Shown here piece after piece: positions 25,752-35,038 of a stretch of DNA of 64,000 bases (its first letter is position 1; each line of letters opens with the position of its first letter). The position numbers and the translations under genes were made by a program. The stretch spans positions 3,109,001 to 3,173,000 of the forward strand of contig NZ_OY781616.1 of NCBI RefSeq assembly GCF_963677005.1, read 5' to 3'. The stretch is from Maridesulfovibrio sp. (GTDB taxonomy: Bacteria; Desulfobacterota; Desulfovibrionia; Desulfovibrionales; Desulfovibrionaceae). Below the pieces are notes generated by a model that saw only the letters and a program-made list of their open reading frames with translations, was not told the origin of the DNA and made no database searches.

Positions 25752-26521
25752 TGTCGGAATACATTTTGGAAACAAAAGGGCTTACCCGCAGATTCGGCGG
25801 CCTTGTGGCCGTGGACAGTGTGGACATGACCATGAAACCGGGAGAGCTGGTAGGACTGATCGGTCCCAACGGTGCGGGCAAAAGTACCTTTTTCAACTGT
25901 CTGACCGGATTTTACCCTCCCAGCGAAGGGGAAGTGCGTTTTATGGATTCCCCCATTACCGGGCTCAAGCCGTATCAGGTTGCAAAGCTCGGAATCGGAA
26001 GGACCTTCCAGAACCTGCGCATCATGCCTAACATGACTGTTTTCGATAACGTTTCAGTGGGAGCCATCGGTTCTCTCGGGCATTCCCTGCGTAGGGCTAT
26101 CTGGCCTTTCCGCTGCAGCACGGATGAAGAAATAAGCAGCAGAACCTGGGATATTCTGAAACGTGTCGGTCTGGACGGTCAGGCCGGAGAACTGGCAGCC
26201 AACCTTTCCTATGGTCGGCGCAAATATCTTGAAATCGCCCGGGCCATGGCCACCAACCCCAAGCTTCTCATCCTTGATGAGCCTGCAGCGGGTCTGAACG
26301 AACAGGAAACCGGAGAGCTAGCCGATTTCATAGGCGAACTCAATTCGGAAGGAGTGCCCATCCTGCTGGTCGAGCACGACATGGGGCTGGTTATGGGCAT
26401 CTGTCACCGGGTCATGGTTCTTGCCCTCGGCAAAAAAATAGCCGACGACACTCCGCAGTCGGTACAGAAAGACCCGGCAGTGCTTGAGGCCTACCTTGGA
26501 GGTGAAGAATGTCAATATTAG
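25751..26521 (+). CDS. livG: ABC transporter ATP-binding protein LivG
   Basis: A 256-residue cytoplasmic ATPase: Walker A GPNGAGKST, Q-loop TFQNLRIMPNMTV, a signature-region LSYGRRKYLEIAR (the usual LSGGQ is LSYGR, normal for LivG), Walker B LLILDEPAAGLN and H-loop LVEHDMGLV. The ATG at 25751 shares a base with the livM stop. It would pair with LivF as the heterodimeric motor of the importer. Confidence 0.94.
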   Translation: MSEYILETKGLTRRFGGLVAVDSVDMTMKPGELVGLIGPNGAGKSTFFNCLTGFYPPSEGEVRFMDSPITGLKPYQVAKLGIGRTFQNLRIMPNMTVFDNVSVGAIGSLGHSLRRAIWPFRCSTDEEISSRTWDILKRVGLDGQAGELAANLSYGRRKYLEIARAMATNPKLLILDEPAAGLNEQETGELADFIGELNSEGVPILLVEHDMGLVMGICHRVMVLALGKKIADDTPQSVQKDPAVLEAYLGGEECQY

Positions 26522-27225
26522 AAGTACACGATCTCCATGTGAGCATGGGTGTTCAGCAGATCCTGCGCGGGGTCGAGCTCAGTGTGGCGGAAAACGGCAT
26601 TGTTGCCGTGCTCGGTTCCAACGGAGTCGGCAAGACAACCCTGATGCGGGCCATTTCCAATATTTATCAAAGCAATAAAGGGGAAATTCTCTTTCAGGGC
26701 AACGATATTGCCAATATCGGTTCGGACAAGGTTGTAATGGCCGGAGTCTGTCAGGCCCCGGAAGGAAGGCAGATCTTTTCCAACATGAGTGTCGAGGAGA
26801 ATCTGATTCTCGGAGCATATCATCAGGATAAAGCGCATTTCAAAGACGACCTTGCCTATGTCTTCGACCTCTTCCCCATTCTGGAGGAAAGGCTGCAGCA
26901 GCAGGCGGGTGCCATGTCCGGCGGTGAGCAGCAGATGTTGTGCATCGGTCGCGCACTTATGGGCCGTCCGAAGCTTCTGCTTCTGGATGAACCTTCACTC
27001 GGTCTTGCTCCGCTGGTCATCAAAAGCATTTTCGACCTTATCGTGAAAATCAGGGAAACCGGCACATCCATTCTCTTAGTTGAACAGAATGCCAAGGCAG
27101 CCCTTTCCGTGGCCGATTACGGATACATTATGGAAGGCGGCACCATCGTCATGCAGGGCCCTGCCAGGGAATTGGTGGCCGATGGTCGTCTCGAAGAGGC
27201 ATACATGGGCGGGAAGGCCCATTAG
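26509..27225 (+). CDS. livF: ABC transporter ATP-binding protein LivF
   Basis: A 238-residue ATPase: Walker A GSNGVGKTT, the LivF-typical CQAPEGRQIFSNMSVEENL, signature MSGGEQQMLCIGRAL, Walker B LLLLDEPSLGLAP and H-loop LLVEQNAKAAL. It overlaps livG by 13 bases and ends the operon. A hairpin follows at 27269. Confidence 0.94.
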   Translation: MSILEVHDLHVSMGVQQILRGVELSVAENGIVAVLGSNGVGKTTLMRAISNIYQSNKGEILFQGNDIANIGSDKVVMAGVCQAPEGRQIFSNMSVEENLILGAYHQDKAHFKDDLAYVFDLFPILEERLQQQAGAMSGGEQQMLCIGRALMGRPKLLLLDEPSLGLAPLVIKSIFDLIVKIRETGTSILLVEQNAKAALSVADYGYIMEGGTIVMQGPARELVADGRLEEAYMGGKAH

Positions 27226-27268
27226 GCAACAGAAAACATACCTTCACCCCTCCATCCATATAGCAGTA

Positions 27269-27306
27269 GAGCCGGGAAGCTTAACCAAGCTTTCCGGCTC
27301 TTGAAT
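27269..27306 (+). terminator. Terminator after the liv operon
   Basis: GAGCCGGGAAGCTT (27269-27282) pairs with AAGCTTTCCGGCTC (27287-27300) over a 4-base loop, with one G-T pair. The tail (TTGAATTT) is only partly T-rich, so efficiency is uncertain. Confidence 0.65.
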
Positions 27307-27347
27307 TTATGTCTTCCGGCCAACGGCGTCTGAAAAGCGTGCTGTTC

Positions 27348-28943
27348 TTAATGAACCCCGACATCGTAGCGATAGGCGTCAAGCAGGCCGTACCGTTTAA
27401 TTTTGCGGTACAGGGTAGCAAGGCTGATACCGAGTTCTTCGGCTGTACGTTTTTTGCCTTCAAGGTCCGCGCCGTAGCGCGAAAGGCACGCGCTGAGGGT
27501 TTCCTGTTCGGTAAGTTCCTTTTCGGAGGCAGGCGCAGCCTGTTTCACTCCGTTGTCTGCTGCCGATGCTGGAGCATTGCTTGGGCAGGGCTGGCTGCCG
27601 TCCATATTCCAATGTCCGTAGCCGCCTACCGAGGAGGACTTTTCCGCATTGAGAAATCTTTCTTCAAGTGTTGCCAGATCAAGGGCGCGGCCTTTGCGGA
27701 AGTTGATGCCGTATTCTACGAAATTTTTGAGTTCGCGCACGTTTCCGGGCCACGGGTAGGAAATGAATCTCTGCAGCAGGTCCGGTTCTACCGGGGGTTG
27801 CGGCTCACCTCTTCTGCGTGCGTACAACCGGGCGAAATGATGCACGAGCAGTTCAATATCTCCTTCCCTTTCACGCAGCGCCGGGACATGCAGAGGGATG
27901 ACGGACAGCCTGTAGTACAGGTCCTGCCGGAATTTGCCTGCTCTGGCCTGCTCGGCTACATCAACGTTGGCAGCTGCTATGATGCGCACATTGAAATCGT
28001 GTTCGGTGCGTCCGCCGAGGCGCATTACCTTGCGCTCCTGCAGTACGCGCAGCAGTTTTACCTGCAGCTGCAGAGGGAGCTCGGCGATTTCATCAAGGAA
28101 GAGGGTGCCGCCCTCTGCGTGTTCGAAAAGTCCGGCCTTTCCGCCCTTGTGCGCTCCGGTAAAAGTTCCCGAAGCATACCCGAACAATTCACTCTCAATT
28201 ATCGATTCCGGAATTGCGCCGCAGTTTACGGCGATGAAAGGTGCTGCCGCCCGTGGAGAGAGATCGTGTATGGCCTGTGCGGTGAGTTCCTTGCCTGTGC
28301 CGGACTCTCCCTGAATCAGGATGGTTGAATCAAGAGGGGCGCAACGGATTATATCGTCCTTGAGGGTGCGGATGGCCTTGCTTTCGCCGACGAGTCGTTC
28401 AAGCCCGGAACTGTCTATTTCGTCCGCCGATCCGGCAAGGGCGGAAAGCAGTCTGGAGTCCGCCTCGCAGTTCTGGACCAGAAAAAGGGTGATGGCTTCA
28501 GCAATATCCAGCGCTTTTTCCTTGAGTATGGCGCATTGCGCGGAATCGAAGGCAACGATCTGTACTGCGGCAACTATTCTGTTGCGCACGGCTATGGGGG
28601 CGGTGTAGTTGGCCAGGTCGCGGCAGGTAAGTTTCTGCGAGCATTCGCGGCAGGCGGCGTTGGCTTTCGGGTCCGCAACCATGGTCGGGCGTCCGCTGAC
28701 CAGGCTGTAGCCGATGGCTGTGTCGCGGGGGCTGAGGCAGCCCACAGCCGCCTCGTAGAATCCTGATCCGGCCACGCAGAGGTAGTCGGTATTGATTATG
28801 TAGAGATCAATACCCGAAAGTCGGGAAATAATGGTTACGATCTGCTGCAGTTCCCGGCAGAGATCAAGTATTCCGGGAGCGGTTGTTTTCTGTCCTTCAG
28901 GAAGGAGTGCCCATAGCGGAGCATAATTACTTGTAGCTTTCAC
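27348..28943 (-). CDS. Sigma54-dependent transcriptional activator with Cys-containing sensor domain
   Basis: A 531-residue activator. The N-terminal ~170 residues look like a GAF/PAS-type sensor and carry a Cys cluster Cys98-x2-Cys101-x5-Cys107, plus Cys56 and Cys69. The AAA+ domain (about 183-410) has Walker A GESGTGKE, the sigma54 loop GTFTGA and Walker B LFLDEIAEL. A Fis-type helix-turn-helix ends the protein (TAEELGISLATLYRKIKR). Start is a GTG with no strong ribosome site, the only start in frame. It is encoded just after, and convergent with, the liv operon, whose sigma54 promoter and palindromes make it the likely regulator. The cluster could bind metal or Fe-S or sense thiols; that is inference. 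Confidence 0.9.
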   Translation of the reverse strand: MKATSNYAPLWALLPEGQKTTAPGILDLCRELQQIVTIISRLSGIDLYIINTDYLCVAGSGFYEAAVGCLSPRDTAIGYSLVSGRPTMVADPKANAACRECSQKLTCRDLANYTAPIAVRNRIVAAVQIVAFDSAQCAILKEKALDIAEAITLFLVQNCEADSRLLSALAGSADEIDSSGLERLVGESKAIRTLKDDIIRCAPLDSTILIQGESGTGKELTAQAIHDLSPRAAAPFIAVNCGAIPESIIESELFGYASGTFTGAHKGGKAGLFEHAEGGTLFLDEIAELPLQLQVKLLRVLQERKVMRLGGRTEHDFNVRIIAAANVDVAEQARAGKFRQDLYYRLSVIPLHVPALREREGDIELLVHHFARLYARRRGEPQPPVEPDLLQRFISYPWPGNVRELKNFVEYGINFRKGRALDLATLEERFLNAEKSSSVGGYGHWNMDGSQPCPSNAPASAADNGVKQAAPASEKELTEQETLSACLSRYGADLEGKKRTAEELGISLATLYRKIKRYGLLDAYRYDVGVH

Positions 28944-29145
28944 AGGTCTTTTGTTCTCGGGTTGTTTTTTACTTAAATGTAGTATGTGTACCGGCTCCTG
29001 TAAAGCTTGTTTGTTGTGATTGACAAAATTGTGTGCGCGTGTGCTTCGGGGTGTCTTGATGGAAAGGCTTATGACAATAAATGTTTTCAGGTCATGTCCG
29101 GATGTTGCCGGGGAAGCTCGGTCGGCCTGTCTGGATTATAATGGG

Positions 29146-30132
29146 CTACTCTACCAGAATGGTGCGCATCAGGGTGTTTCTGGGAAGTCTTATTTTCCAG
29201 CGGTCAAGTTCGTGTCTGCTGAAAATGATCGATCCATTATCCGGGGTCACCGGGGTGATGGAACTGACTTCTCTGCCGTTTATAATTTCCTGTATGATTT
29301 TTCCTGCTGCTCCGCCCTGGATTTTACCGTTCATGATTATGCCTCCGGTGGCCCTTCCTTTGCCGACACTCACCCCCCAGAATGAGAAAAGGGGCAGGGG
29401 CGTGTTTTGATAGATCCATTGCAGAACCTGCTCACTGTCCACATGAACCCCGTTGTCGAACAGATGGTAGAATAATCCCAGTATGATGTATGAGTATCCG
29501 TTTGACCGGGCGGTTAATACCGCTTCTTTCAATTCAGCGAGGTCCGGGGTGGAAACAATGTTGCAGTGCAGGTCGTACAGGTCAAAGGAGTTCTGTCCTT
29601 TGAATTCATTGTTGATAATTGTTTTTGCCGTGGAACTGTTGTCGAAGAGGATGAGTATTCTGCTGTTTTTTTGAGGAGAGAGATCTTTCATGGTCAGGAG
29701 CATTCTTTTGAAAGGAAGCCTTTCGAGAACGCCGGTGATATTTTTTCGCAGCTGAATATATTTTCTGGGGTTTTCGTTTACTCCCAGAAACACTACCGGA
29801 GTGTCTGTTTTCAGAAATTTTTTTCCAAGCATTCTCATTGCATTGTCATCGGACAGAACGACAATGTCCGGGGATGTCTTCAGGTAGTACTCCCAGGCCA
29901 TTTCAGCTCGGTTTTCGTGTTCTTCTTCGGGCAGCCTTTTTGTATCCAGCTCGAATCTTGCCAGTTCTACTGTGTCCTTGAGGACCGAGCGAAGTCCTTC
30001 GACAATTTCAGCATCCCAGAAAAAATCAGAATGATAACTTTCGATAAGCAGAATTTCGGGTTTGGCCGAGGCTGCCGCCGGAAACAGCAGTAACGCCAGA
30101 AAAAGAATCAGGGTTTTGTGCATGGTTTGCAT
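29146..30132 (-). CDS. Periplasmic ABC-type substrate-binding protein (PF04392-like)
   Basis: A ~328-residue exported protein. After a signal peptide (hydrophobic FLALLLF, cut after ASA) it begins ILLIESYHSDFFWDAEIVEGL and continues with DTPVVFLGVNENPRKYIQL and ATGGIIMNGKIQGGAAGKII, a pattern of the ABC_sub_bind type I periplasmic fold that is often found next to or fused to sensor kinases. No permease or ATPase gene is adjacent, so it may act as a ligand sensor rather than in transport. The start is uncertain: ATG at 30132 or 30123; the frame is open to 30339 but without a signal peptide at that end. Confidence 0.75.
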   Translation of the reverse strand: MQTMHKTLILFLALLLFPAAASAKPEILLIESYHSDFFWDAEIVEGLRSVLKDTVELARFELDTKRLPEEEHENRAEMAWEYYLKTSPDIVVLSDDNAMRMLGKKFLKTDTPVVFLGVNENPRKYIQLRKNITGVLERLPFKRMLLTMKDLSPQKNSRILILFDNSSTAKTIINNEFKGQNSFDLYDLHCNIVSTPDLAELKEAVLTARSNGYSYIILGLFYHLFDNGVHVDSEQVLQWIYQNTPLPLFSFWGVSVGKGRATGGIIMNGKIQGGAAGKIIQEIINGREVSSITPVTPDNGSIIFSRHELDRWKIRLPRNTLMRTILVE

Positions 30133-30545
30133 AATGCCTGTATCGCTTACCTCTTTTGCCATGTTTACTGATAGATCCTCATCAATTAAGTCTGCAGCAG
30201 TCTCCGGGGCATTCTGTCCGGAGAGGGGTTGTTTACACATACCATAACATAAAATGTGCTGAATGCTTTTATGATCGAAGTGATGGAATGATTTATTTCG
30301 GATGGATGTTGTTTTGCTGCCCGTGGTTGTAAAAAACATCCTGCTCGATTCTGTTCCGGTTATCCCTTCACCAACGCATTTAATTGCATAACAGAGGCCT
30401 TGTCCATGCTTTTCCGGTGGTGAATACGTCCTCCGCAGCAGAGTTCCTGAGCGGGGGTAACTGCTTACTGATTTATATCTTGTCCTTGAATCATATCTTT
30501 TTTAGGCTTGGGTAAAGAGAATAAATATATAATCCAGGTGTTGAA
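30133..30545. other. Intergenic region before the transglutaminase-like gene
   Basis: About 410 bp between divergent genes. I see no RNA gene or strong hairpin. AGGTG lies before the ATG at 30546. Confidence 0.4.
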
Positions 30546-31721
30546 ATGTATTTTTTGCGTCTTTTTTTTGCTTGTTCTGTGGCTGTTTTTTTGAGCCTGC
30601 AGCCTGTTTCCAGAGCAGAGGCCTTCACTTTTGAATCCTTGCGGTCCACCCAGGCAAACACTTTTCTGGATATTTACGATTGGATATTTCCCGTTCTGGC
30701 CTCAGCGATTGTTCTGGACGGAGTCTCGAATTCTTCCGAACAGGTTGTTGACGTAATCTCATACGTTAATTTCTATTCCACCCCCCATATGTATAAACGT
30801 TATTCCGGTCTGGGTACGGGAGGAGCGTGGAGGAGGGAGGCGACAGTAATGATGTGCAGCGGTAATCTGCTGTGCTCAGAGCAGTCAGCCCTGGCCGCGA
30901 TGATGCTTGAGCCCTATCTGGGGCCGACCAGAGTCCGTGATGCAAGCCATCATACCCTGCATGAGGCAAATGTGAACGGCAGGTGGGTCATTGTAGATCC
31001 TTACGGGGATATGCGCATCAGGAACCGGCAGGGCGGGCTTGCTTCCTTTGATGACATCCAGTCCTGGCTTGGTGGAGATAAGGGAGCATTGGTCCTCAAC
31101 AACCCGGTTCTGCCACGGACAGGAGAGTATCTGGAGTTATACGCCAAAGAGAATTTTGCTTCGGATTCGCTTAAGTACGGAGAAACCGTTCCCATGCCCG
31201 GAGTGGGTTACAGCGCGCTTCTGGGGCTCTCTATTGAAGACGCTTTAAAAATTGCCGAAGAAAAAGGAATGCCGCTGGAACAGCCTGATTGCTATGTATA
31301 TCTCACCTATGTGAGAAATAATGTTTTTGCCATTCTTTCAAGGCAGAGCGATAAAAAGAAGGCCGTCTATGCGATTCAGGATTTTTTCTTCAAGCTCATT
31401 AATGACGAAACGGCAGCAGGTTTTAACAGGGGTAAGCCGATATCACCGTTGTATTTTGCCAGAGGGTACCAGTTGCTTGGCAGATATGAGAAAGCTCTGG
31501 GTATTTATAAATTGATACCTGAATCGGAGCAGATAAATTTTTTTATTTCACAATGCTATTTCAAGATGGGAGAAAAAAAGAAATTTAATTCATTGAATGT
31601 GAAGCTAAGCAAAAATTTATTTTACAGGTACATGTATTACCTTATGAACGGGAAATATTTAAAAAAGAGTGATGAAGCATTCTTTAAAAAATGCATGTTC
31701 AAACATGTAGGCTACAACTAA
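30546..31721 (+). CDS. Secreted transglutaminase-like protein with repeat-like tail, paralogue A
   Basis: A 391-residue exported protein with a signal peptide (cut near SRAEA). I do not recognise a named family. The middle has an arrangement of transglutaminase-type catalytic residues: Cys110 (NLLCSEQSALAA), His136 (HHTLHE) and Asp151 (WVIVDPYG), with NGRW before the Asp as in the family. The C-terminal ~120 residues contain FARGYQLLGRYEKALGIYKLIPES and FFISQCYFKMGEKKKFNSL, resembling TPR-like helical pairs. The nearly full-length paralogue at 31734-32894 is encoded convergently, 12 bp away. It probably acts in the periplasm or outside the cell; the substrate is unknown. Confidence 0.7.
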   Translation: MYFLRLFFACSVAVFLSLQPVSRAEAFTFESLRSTQANTFLDIYDWIFPVLASAIVLDGVSNSSEQVVDVISYVNFYSTPHMYKRYSGLGTGGAWRREATVMMCSGNLLCSEQSALAAMMLEPYLGPTRVRDASHHTLHEANVNGRWVIVDPYGDMRIRNRQGGLASFDDIQSWLGGDKGALVLNNPVLPRTGEYLELYAKENFASDSLKYGETVPMPGVGYSALLGLSIEDALKIAEEKGMPLEQPDCYVYLTYVRNNVFAILSRQSDKKKAVYAIQDFFFKLINDETAAGFNRGKPISPLYFARGYQLLGRYEKALGIYKLIPESEQINFFISQCYFKMGEKKKFNSLNVKLSKNLFYRYMYYLMNGKYLKKSDEAFFKKCMFKHVGYN

Positions 31722-31733
31722 TTTATATAGTTG

Positions 31734-32894
31734 CTAAAAGTACAAAAATTTGCCGAATATACTTCTATCACCGGGGATAAGTTCTTTACCGTTTAATATA
31801 AAATACATGTTGCGATAAAAAATATTGTTTTGAAGTTTCTGCTTGAGATTATTGAATGCAGCACGGTTGTCCAGCTTGTAATAGCATTGAGCAATGAACA
31901 ACTCTACTTCTTGTGAAGGTTCAATCTTTCTGTACTCTTCCAGAGCCAGGTTGTACCGGCCGAGAAGCTGGTAGCCTCGGGCGAAAAACAGGTCATAGTT
32001 AATCTTATTTTTTGAAATGCCTTTATGCGCATCCTCTTTTATTTTCGAGAACAGGTAATTCTGAATATTGCATGCAGCCTTCCGTCTATCTTTGCTGTTG
32101 AAAATATAATTACAGATATTGTTTCTTATATACAGCAGATAAAGCATGCTTCTCTTTGCTGAAAGCATTTCCATGTCCACTTCTGAGCGGTCAAAGAATT
32201 CCTGCAGGCCATATCCGAGAAAATCGCCATAACTGTAATAGTTCATGGCAAACGTTTTTGAATAATCACTTTTCCCGTTGTTTTTAAACAGATCAAGGTA
32301 GGTCCTGACTTTGTCTTTTTCATTGGCCTGGAAACTCAAGGCATTCGAATCGCCGTTCAGGTATTTCTGAATATCGCCATATGTAGCGCTTTGCCCTTTG
32401 CGGTTGCGCAGGTGCGTGTTTGCATACGGGTCTATGATGTACCATTCACCATCGTACAGCAATTCGTGAAATGTATGGTGCTGCACATTACGAAATCTTA
32501 TGCGCGGAAAGTAGAAGTCAAGAAGCATCACTGCGAGGGAAGATTGTTCCGAGCATAAGATGTTGCCGCTATAGAGCATTACGGTTGCCCCGAATCTCCA
32601 TCCGTCACCGGTTCCAAGCCCTTTTTCACGTTTATTGAATCCCGGAGTTGAATAGAAATGCACATAGTCCGAGGCCTGGTCGATTTTTTCAGGCATCGGT
32701 GAACCCGGATTAACCGCAACAGCCGATGCCAGAACGGGAAATACGAAATCATATATGTCGAAAAAGGAATTGCATTGCGTTGAAACAAGCTCCTCGGATC
32801 TGAATATATCGGCATGTGCCGCTTGTGTTGCTGTCAGCAGGGATATGCAGGTGCAGAAGAAGATGGCGGCCAGACTATTACGGATGTTCGACAC
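31734..32894 (-). CDS. Secreted transglutaminase-like protein with repeat-like tail, paralogue B
   Basis: A 386-residue exported protein; signal peptide cut near AAHA. A GTG start follows AGGAAG. It shares a colinear series of motifs with paralogue A: F(L/F)DIYD.(I/V)FPVLASA, V.FYSTP, GLGTG..WR, LCSEQS, HHT.HE, W.I.DPY, FARGYQLLGRY and FIAQCY-type. The Cys114, His140 (HHTFHE) and Asp155 (WYIIDPYA) triad is conserved. The two genes meet tail to tail with no visible terminator between them. An inverted duplication followed by clear divergence is the simplest history. Function not known. Confidence 0.7.
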   Translation of the reverse strand: MSNIRNSLAAIFFCTCISLLTATQAAHADIFRSEELVSTQCNSFFDIYDFVFPVLASAVAVNPGSPMPEKIDQASDYVHFYSTPGFNKREKGLGTGDGWRFGATVMLYSGNILCSEQSSLAVMLLDFYFPRIRFRNVQHHTFHELLYDGEWYIIDPYANTHLRNRKGQSATYGDIQKYLNGDSNALSFQANEKDKVRTYLDLFKNNGKSDYSKTFAMNYYSYGDFLGYGLQEFFDRSEVDMEMLSAKRSMLYLLYIRNNICNYIFNSKDRRKAACNIQNYLFSKIKEDAHKGISKNKINYDLFFARGYQLLGRYNLALEEYRKIEPSQEVELFIAQCYYKLDNRAAFNNLKQKLQNNIFYRNMYFILNGKELIPGDRSIFGKFLYF

Positions 32895-33055
32895 AAGGAC
32901 TTCCTGAATGCGGTTAATGTTGGAATGATGACAACGTATGAATTTATTTTTGCAGAATTAACGTTTGGGGACAACTTGAAATACCCGGTGCGGGGGCCCG
33001 GTATGCTGTGCGCCGCTCTTGCCAAGCCGTTCCCTTTTTGCATAAAGAAGAACCC

Positions 33056-33520
33056 ATGACTCCCGCAATCAACATGGCTAAGAAAAACAAGATTTCGTTC
33101 AAGGTCCACGAATACGAACATGATCCCGCTGCCGAAGCCTACGGAAAGGAAGCGGCCGAAAAGCTCGGAGTGGACCCTGATACGGTTTTCAAAACCCTGG
33201 TGGTCTCCGCCGGCAAAGACCTTGTTGTGGCCGTCGTCCCGGTCATGAAACGTCTGGACCTCAAGCTGCTGGCCAAGGCTGTTGGTGCAAAAAAAGTTGC
33301 CATGGCTGAAGTCAAACTGGTGGAAAAGACAACCGGATACGTTGTCGGCGGGGTCAGTCCCCTCGGCCAGAAAAAACTACTTACCACCGTTATTGATTCT
33401 TCCGCGGAAGGCTGCGAGACCGTTTTTGTGAGCGCCGGACGCCGAGGCATGGATATCGAGCTTGCCCCGCAGGATCTGGCGCGTCTGGTCAAGGCGTCTT
33501 TCTCCCCGGTTTCACGCTAG
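33056..33520 (+). CDS. ybaK: Cys-tRNA(Pro) deacylase, YbaK family
   Basis: A 154-residue trans-editing enzyme that frees cysteine from mischarged tRNA-Pro. The YbaK fold starts ISFKVHEYEHDPAAEAYGKEAAEKLGVDPDTVFKTLV and includes the catalytic-type Lys in KTLVV, ending GGVSPLGQKKLLTTVIDSSA, where the GxSP motif is conserved. The ATG at 33056 matches the family N-terminus; 33008 is too far upstream. The gene is divergent from paralogue B and has no obvious operon partner. Confidence 0.93.
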   Translation: MTPAINMAKKNKISFKVHEYEHDPAAEAYGKEAAEKLGVDPDTVFKTLVVSAGKDLVVAVVPVMKRLDLKLLAKAVGAKKVAMAEVKLVEKTTGYVVGGVSPLGQKKLLTTVIDSSAEGCETVFVSAGRRGMDIELAPQDLARLVKASFSPVSR

Positions 33521-33591
33521 TTTTTTCAACACCTCCCTGCTGCCGAAATATTCTCGACAGTTTTTGTCCGTTTTTTCTCTCCCCCTTTAGC

Positions 33592-33610
33592 GGTTAACCT
33601 TGAATTAACC
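33592..33610. promoter_or_regulatory. Inverted repeat upstream of the efflux operon
   Basis: GGTTAA (33592-33597) and TTAACC (33605-33610) form a symmetric site ~105 bp before the adaptor gene, next to TTGAAT, a possible -35. It could bind a regulator of the pump, such as the OmpR-type protein at 38829. Short arms mean chance is possible. Confidence 0.35.
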
Positions 33611-33713
33611 CTTGTACTGATAGAGTCCCTTCATAGTAATTCAATTCGAATCAGCCATATTCCTGGATTTATTCCGGAATATGGTTTTGGCATTTATGCT
33701 TTTAGGAGAACAC

Positions 33714-34901
33714 ATGCCTGAATACAATGTAAAAAATTTTAAGCTGGTAGCGGTAGCGCTTGTTGTGCTTGCCGTTTGCGCACTGTTTGCCGGGTGCAAG
33801 GATGCGGATACAGCCCAGGCCGGAGACAGCCACGCCAGAATGGTTCCGGTGGAGGTGGAGGAAGTTGTGATGACTCCCTTCCGCAGAAGCATAGAACTTC
33901 CGGGCAGGGTTTCCGCCCGCCGGGTAGCGCAGGTTCGCGCCCGTGTAGCCGGCATTATCCTGAGCAGGGATTTTCAGGAAGGCAGCCATGTAACCAAGGG
34001 ACAGGTGCTGTTTCATATTGATCCCGCCCAGTTTCAGGCAACACTCGCCCAGGCCCGTGCGGATCTCGCAAGGACAGAGGCCAGCATGGTCGACCTGAGA
34101 GTTACGGCCGAAAGATACAAGAAGCTCATAACCACAAAGTCGATCAGCCAGCAGGAAGTTGATACGGCCATAAACAACTACAAGGCGGCACTGGCGGCAA
34201 AAAATGCGGCCGAAGCAGCCGTGCGTTCGGCATCCCTGAACCTCAGTTATGCCACGGTTACAGCTCCCATTTCCGGCAGGATAGGAAGGGCGCTTGTTAC
34301 CGAGGGGGCTCTTGTCGGGGAAGGCGAGGCTACTCATCTGGCCACCATACAGCAGCTTGATCCCATTTATGCCGATATCAATCAGCCTGTTGCGGAATAT
34401 CTTAAGCTGAAGGCCATAATGAACGAGGCTGTAAGCGGTGAAGACAAGGCCGAAGTGACCGTTTCACTTGACGATGTTGATTACACTGCTAAGGGCAGAC
34501 TGCTTTTTTCCGATGTGACTGTTGATCAGGAGACCGGGCAGGTATCCCTTAGAAGTGAATTCCCCAACAAGGACGGCATGCTGCTTCCCGGCATGTTCGT
34601 GCGCATAGGAATAAAGCTCGGCAAGACCCGGGACGTTGTTTTCGTTCCGCAGCGGGCGGTTATTCGTGATGCCGACGGTTCCGCGCATGTTTTTGTAGTG
34701 GATGAAGGGAATACCGTTTTTCAGCGTGCCGTTAAAACCGGTCTTATGCAGGGTGGACGCTGGCAGATTACCGAAGGGTTGAAACCAGGAGACCGACTCA
34801 TAATCAACGGGTCGGAAAAAGTTCATCAGGGAATGACCGTATCCGTAAAAAATACCGGAGCCCCTGCGGCTGAACTGAATGCCGCTTCCGGTAAATCCTA
34901 A
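33714..34901 (+). CDS. acrA: RND efflux periplasmic adaptor lipoprotein
   Basis: A 395-residue membrane-fusion protein that joins an RND pump to an outer-membrane channel. The signal ends in a lipobox (LFAGC, Cys28). The order is MFP-typical: beta-barrel start (PGRVSARRVAQVRARVAGII), lipoyl half-motifs, a coiled-coil hairpin (about 105-165, LAQARADLARTEASMVDLRV), second lipoyl (TVTAPISGRIGRALVTEGALVGEG) and barrel. AGGAGAACAC precedes the ATG. It precedes the pump gene by 235 bp. No TolC-like gene is in the window. The substrate is unknown. Confidence 0.9.
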   Translation: MPEYNVKNFKLVAVALVVLAVCALFAGCKDADTAQAGDSHARMVPVEVEEVVMTPFRRSIELPGRVSARRVAQVRARVAGIILSRDFQEGSHVTKGQVLFHIDPAQFQATLAQARADLARTEASMVDLRVTAERYKKLITTKSISQQEVDTAINNYKAALAAKNAAEAAVRSASLNLSYATVTAPISGRIGRALVTEGALVGEGEATHLATIQQLDPIYADINQPVAEYLKLKAIMNEAVSGEDKAEVTVSLDDVDYTAKGRLLFSDVTVDQETGQVSLRSEFPNKDGMLLPGMFVRIGIKLGKTRDVVFVPQRAVIRDADGSAHVFVVDEGNTVFQRAVKTGLMQGGRWQITEGLKPGDRLIINGSEKVHQGMTVSVKNTGAPAAELNAASGKS

Positions 34902-35038
34902 CCTGCATATTGCATTAACTGTATATTGTGTTGTTTTTTAATTCATAAAAACAAACTTTTACAGTGTAGATTGCACGTTTTATGTCAATTACGTTTTGTC
35001 ATACGAAGCGGCAAAGCCTTAATAGATTGTTTGGGATT

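Noticed and set aside
27309..28328. 339-codon open frame on the plus strand
   Set aside because: Antisense to the sigma54 activator; composition reflects the reverse of its AAA+ domain.
32976..33007. TTGAAA and TATGCT as a promoter for the Cys-tRNA deacylase
   Set aside because: The spacer is 20 bp, too long for a normal sigma70 promoter.
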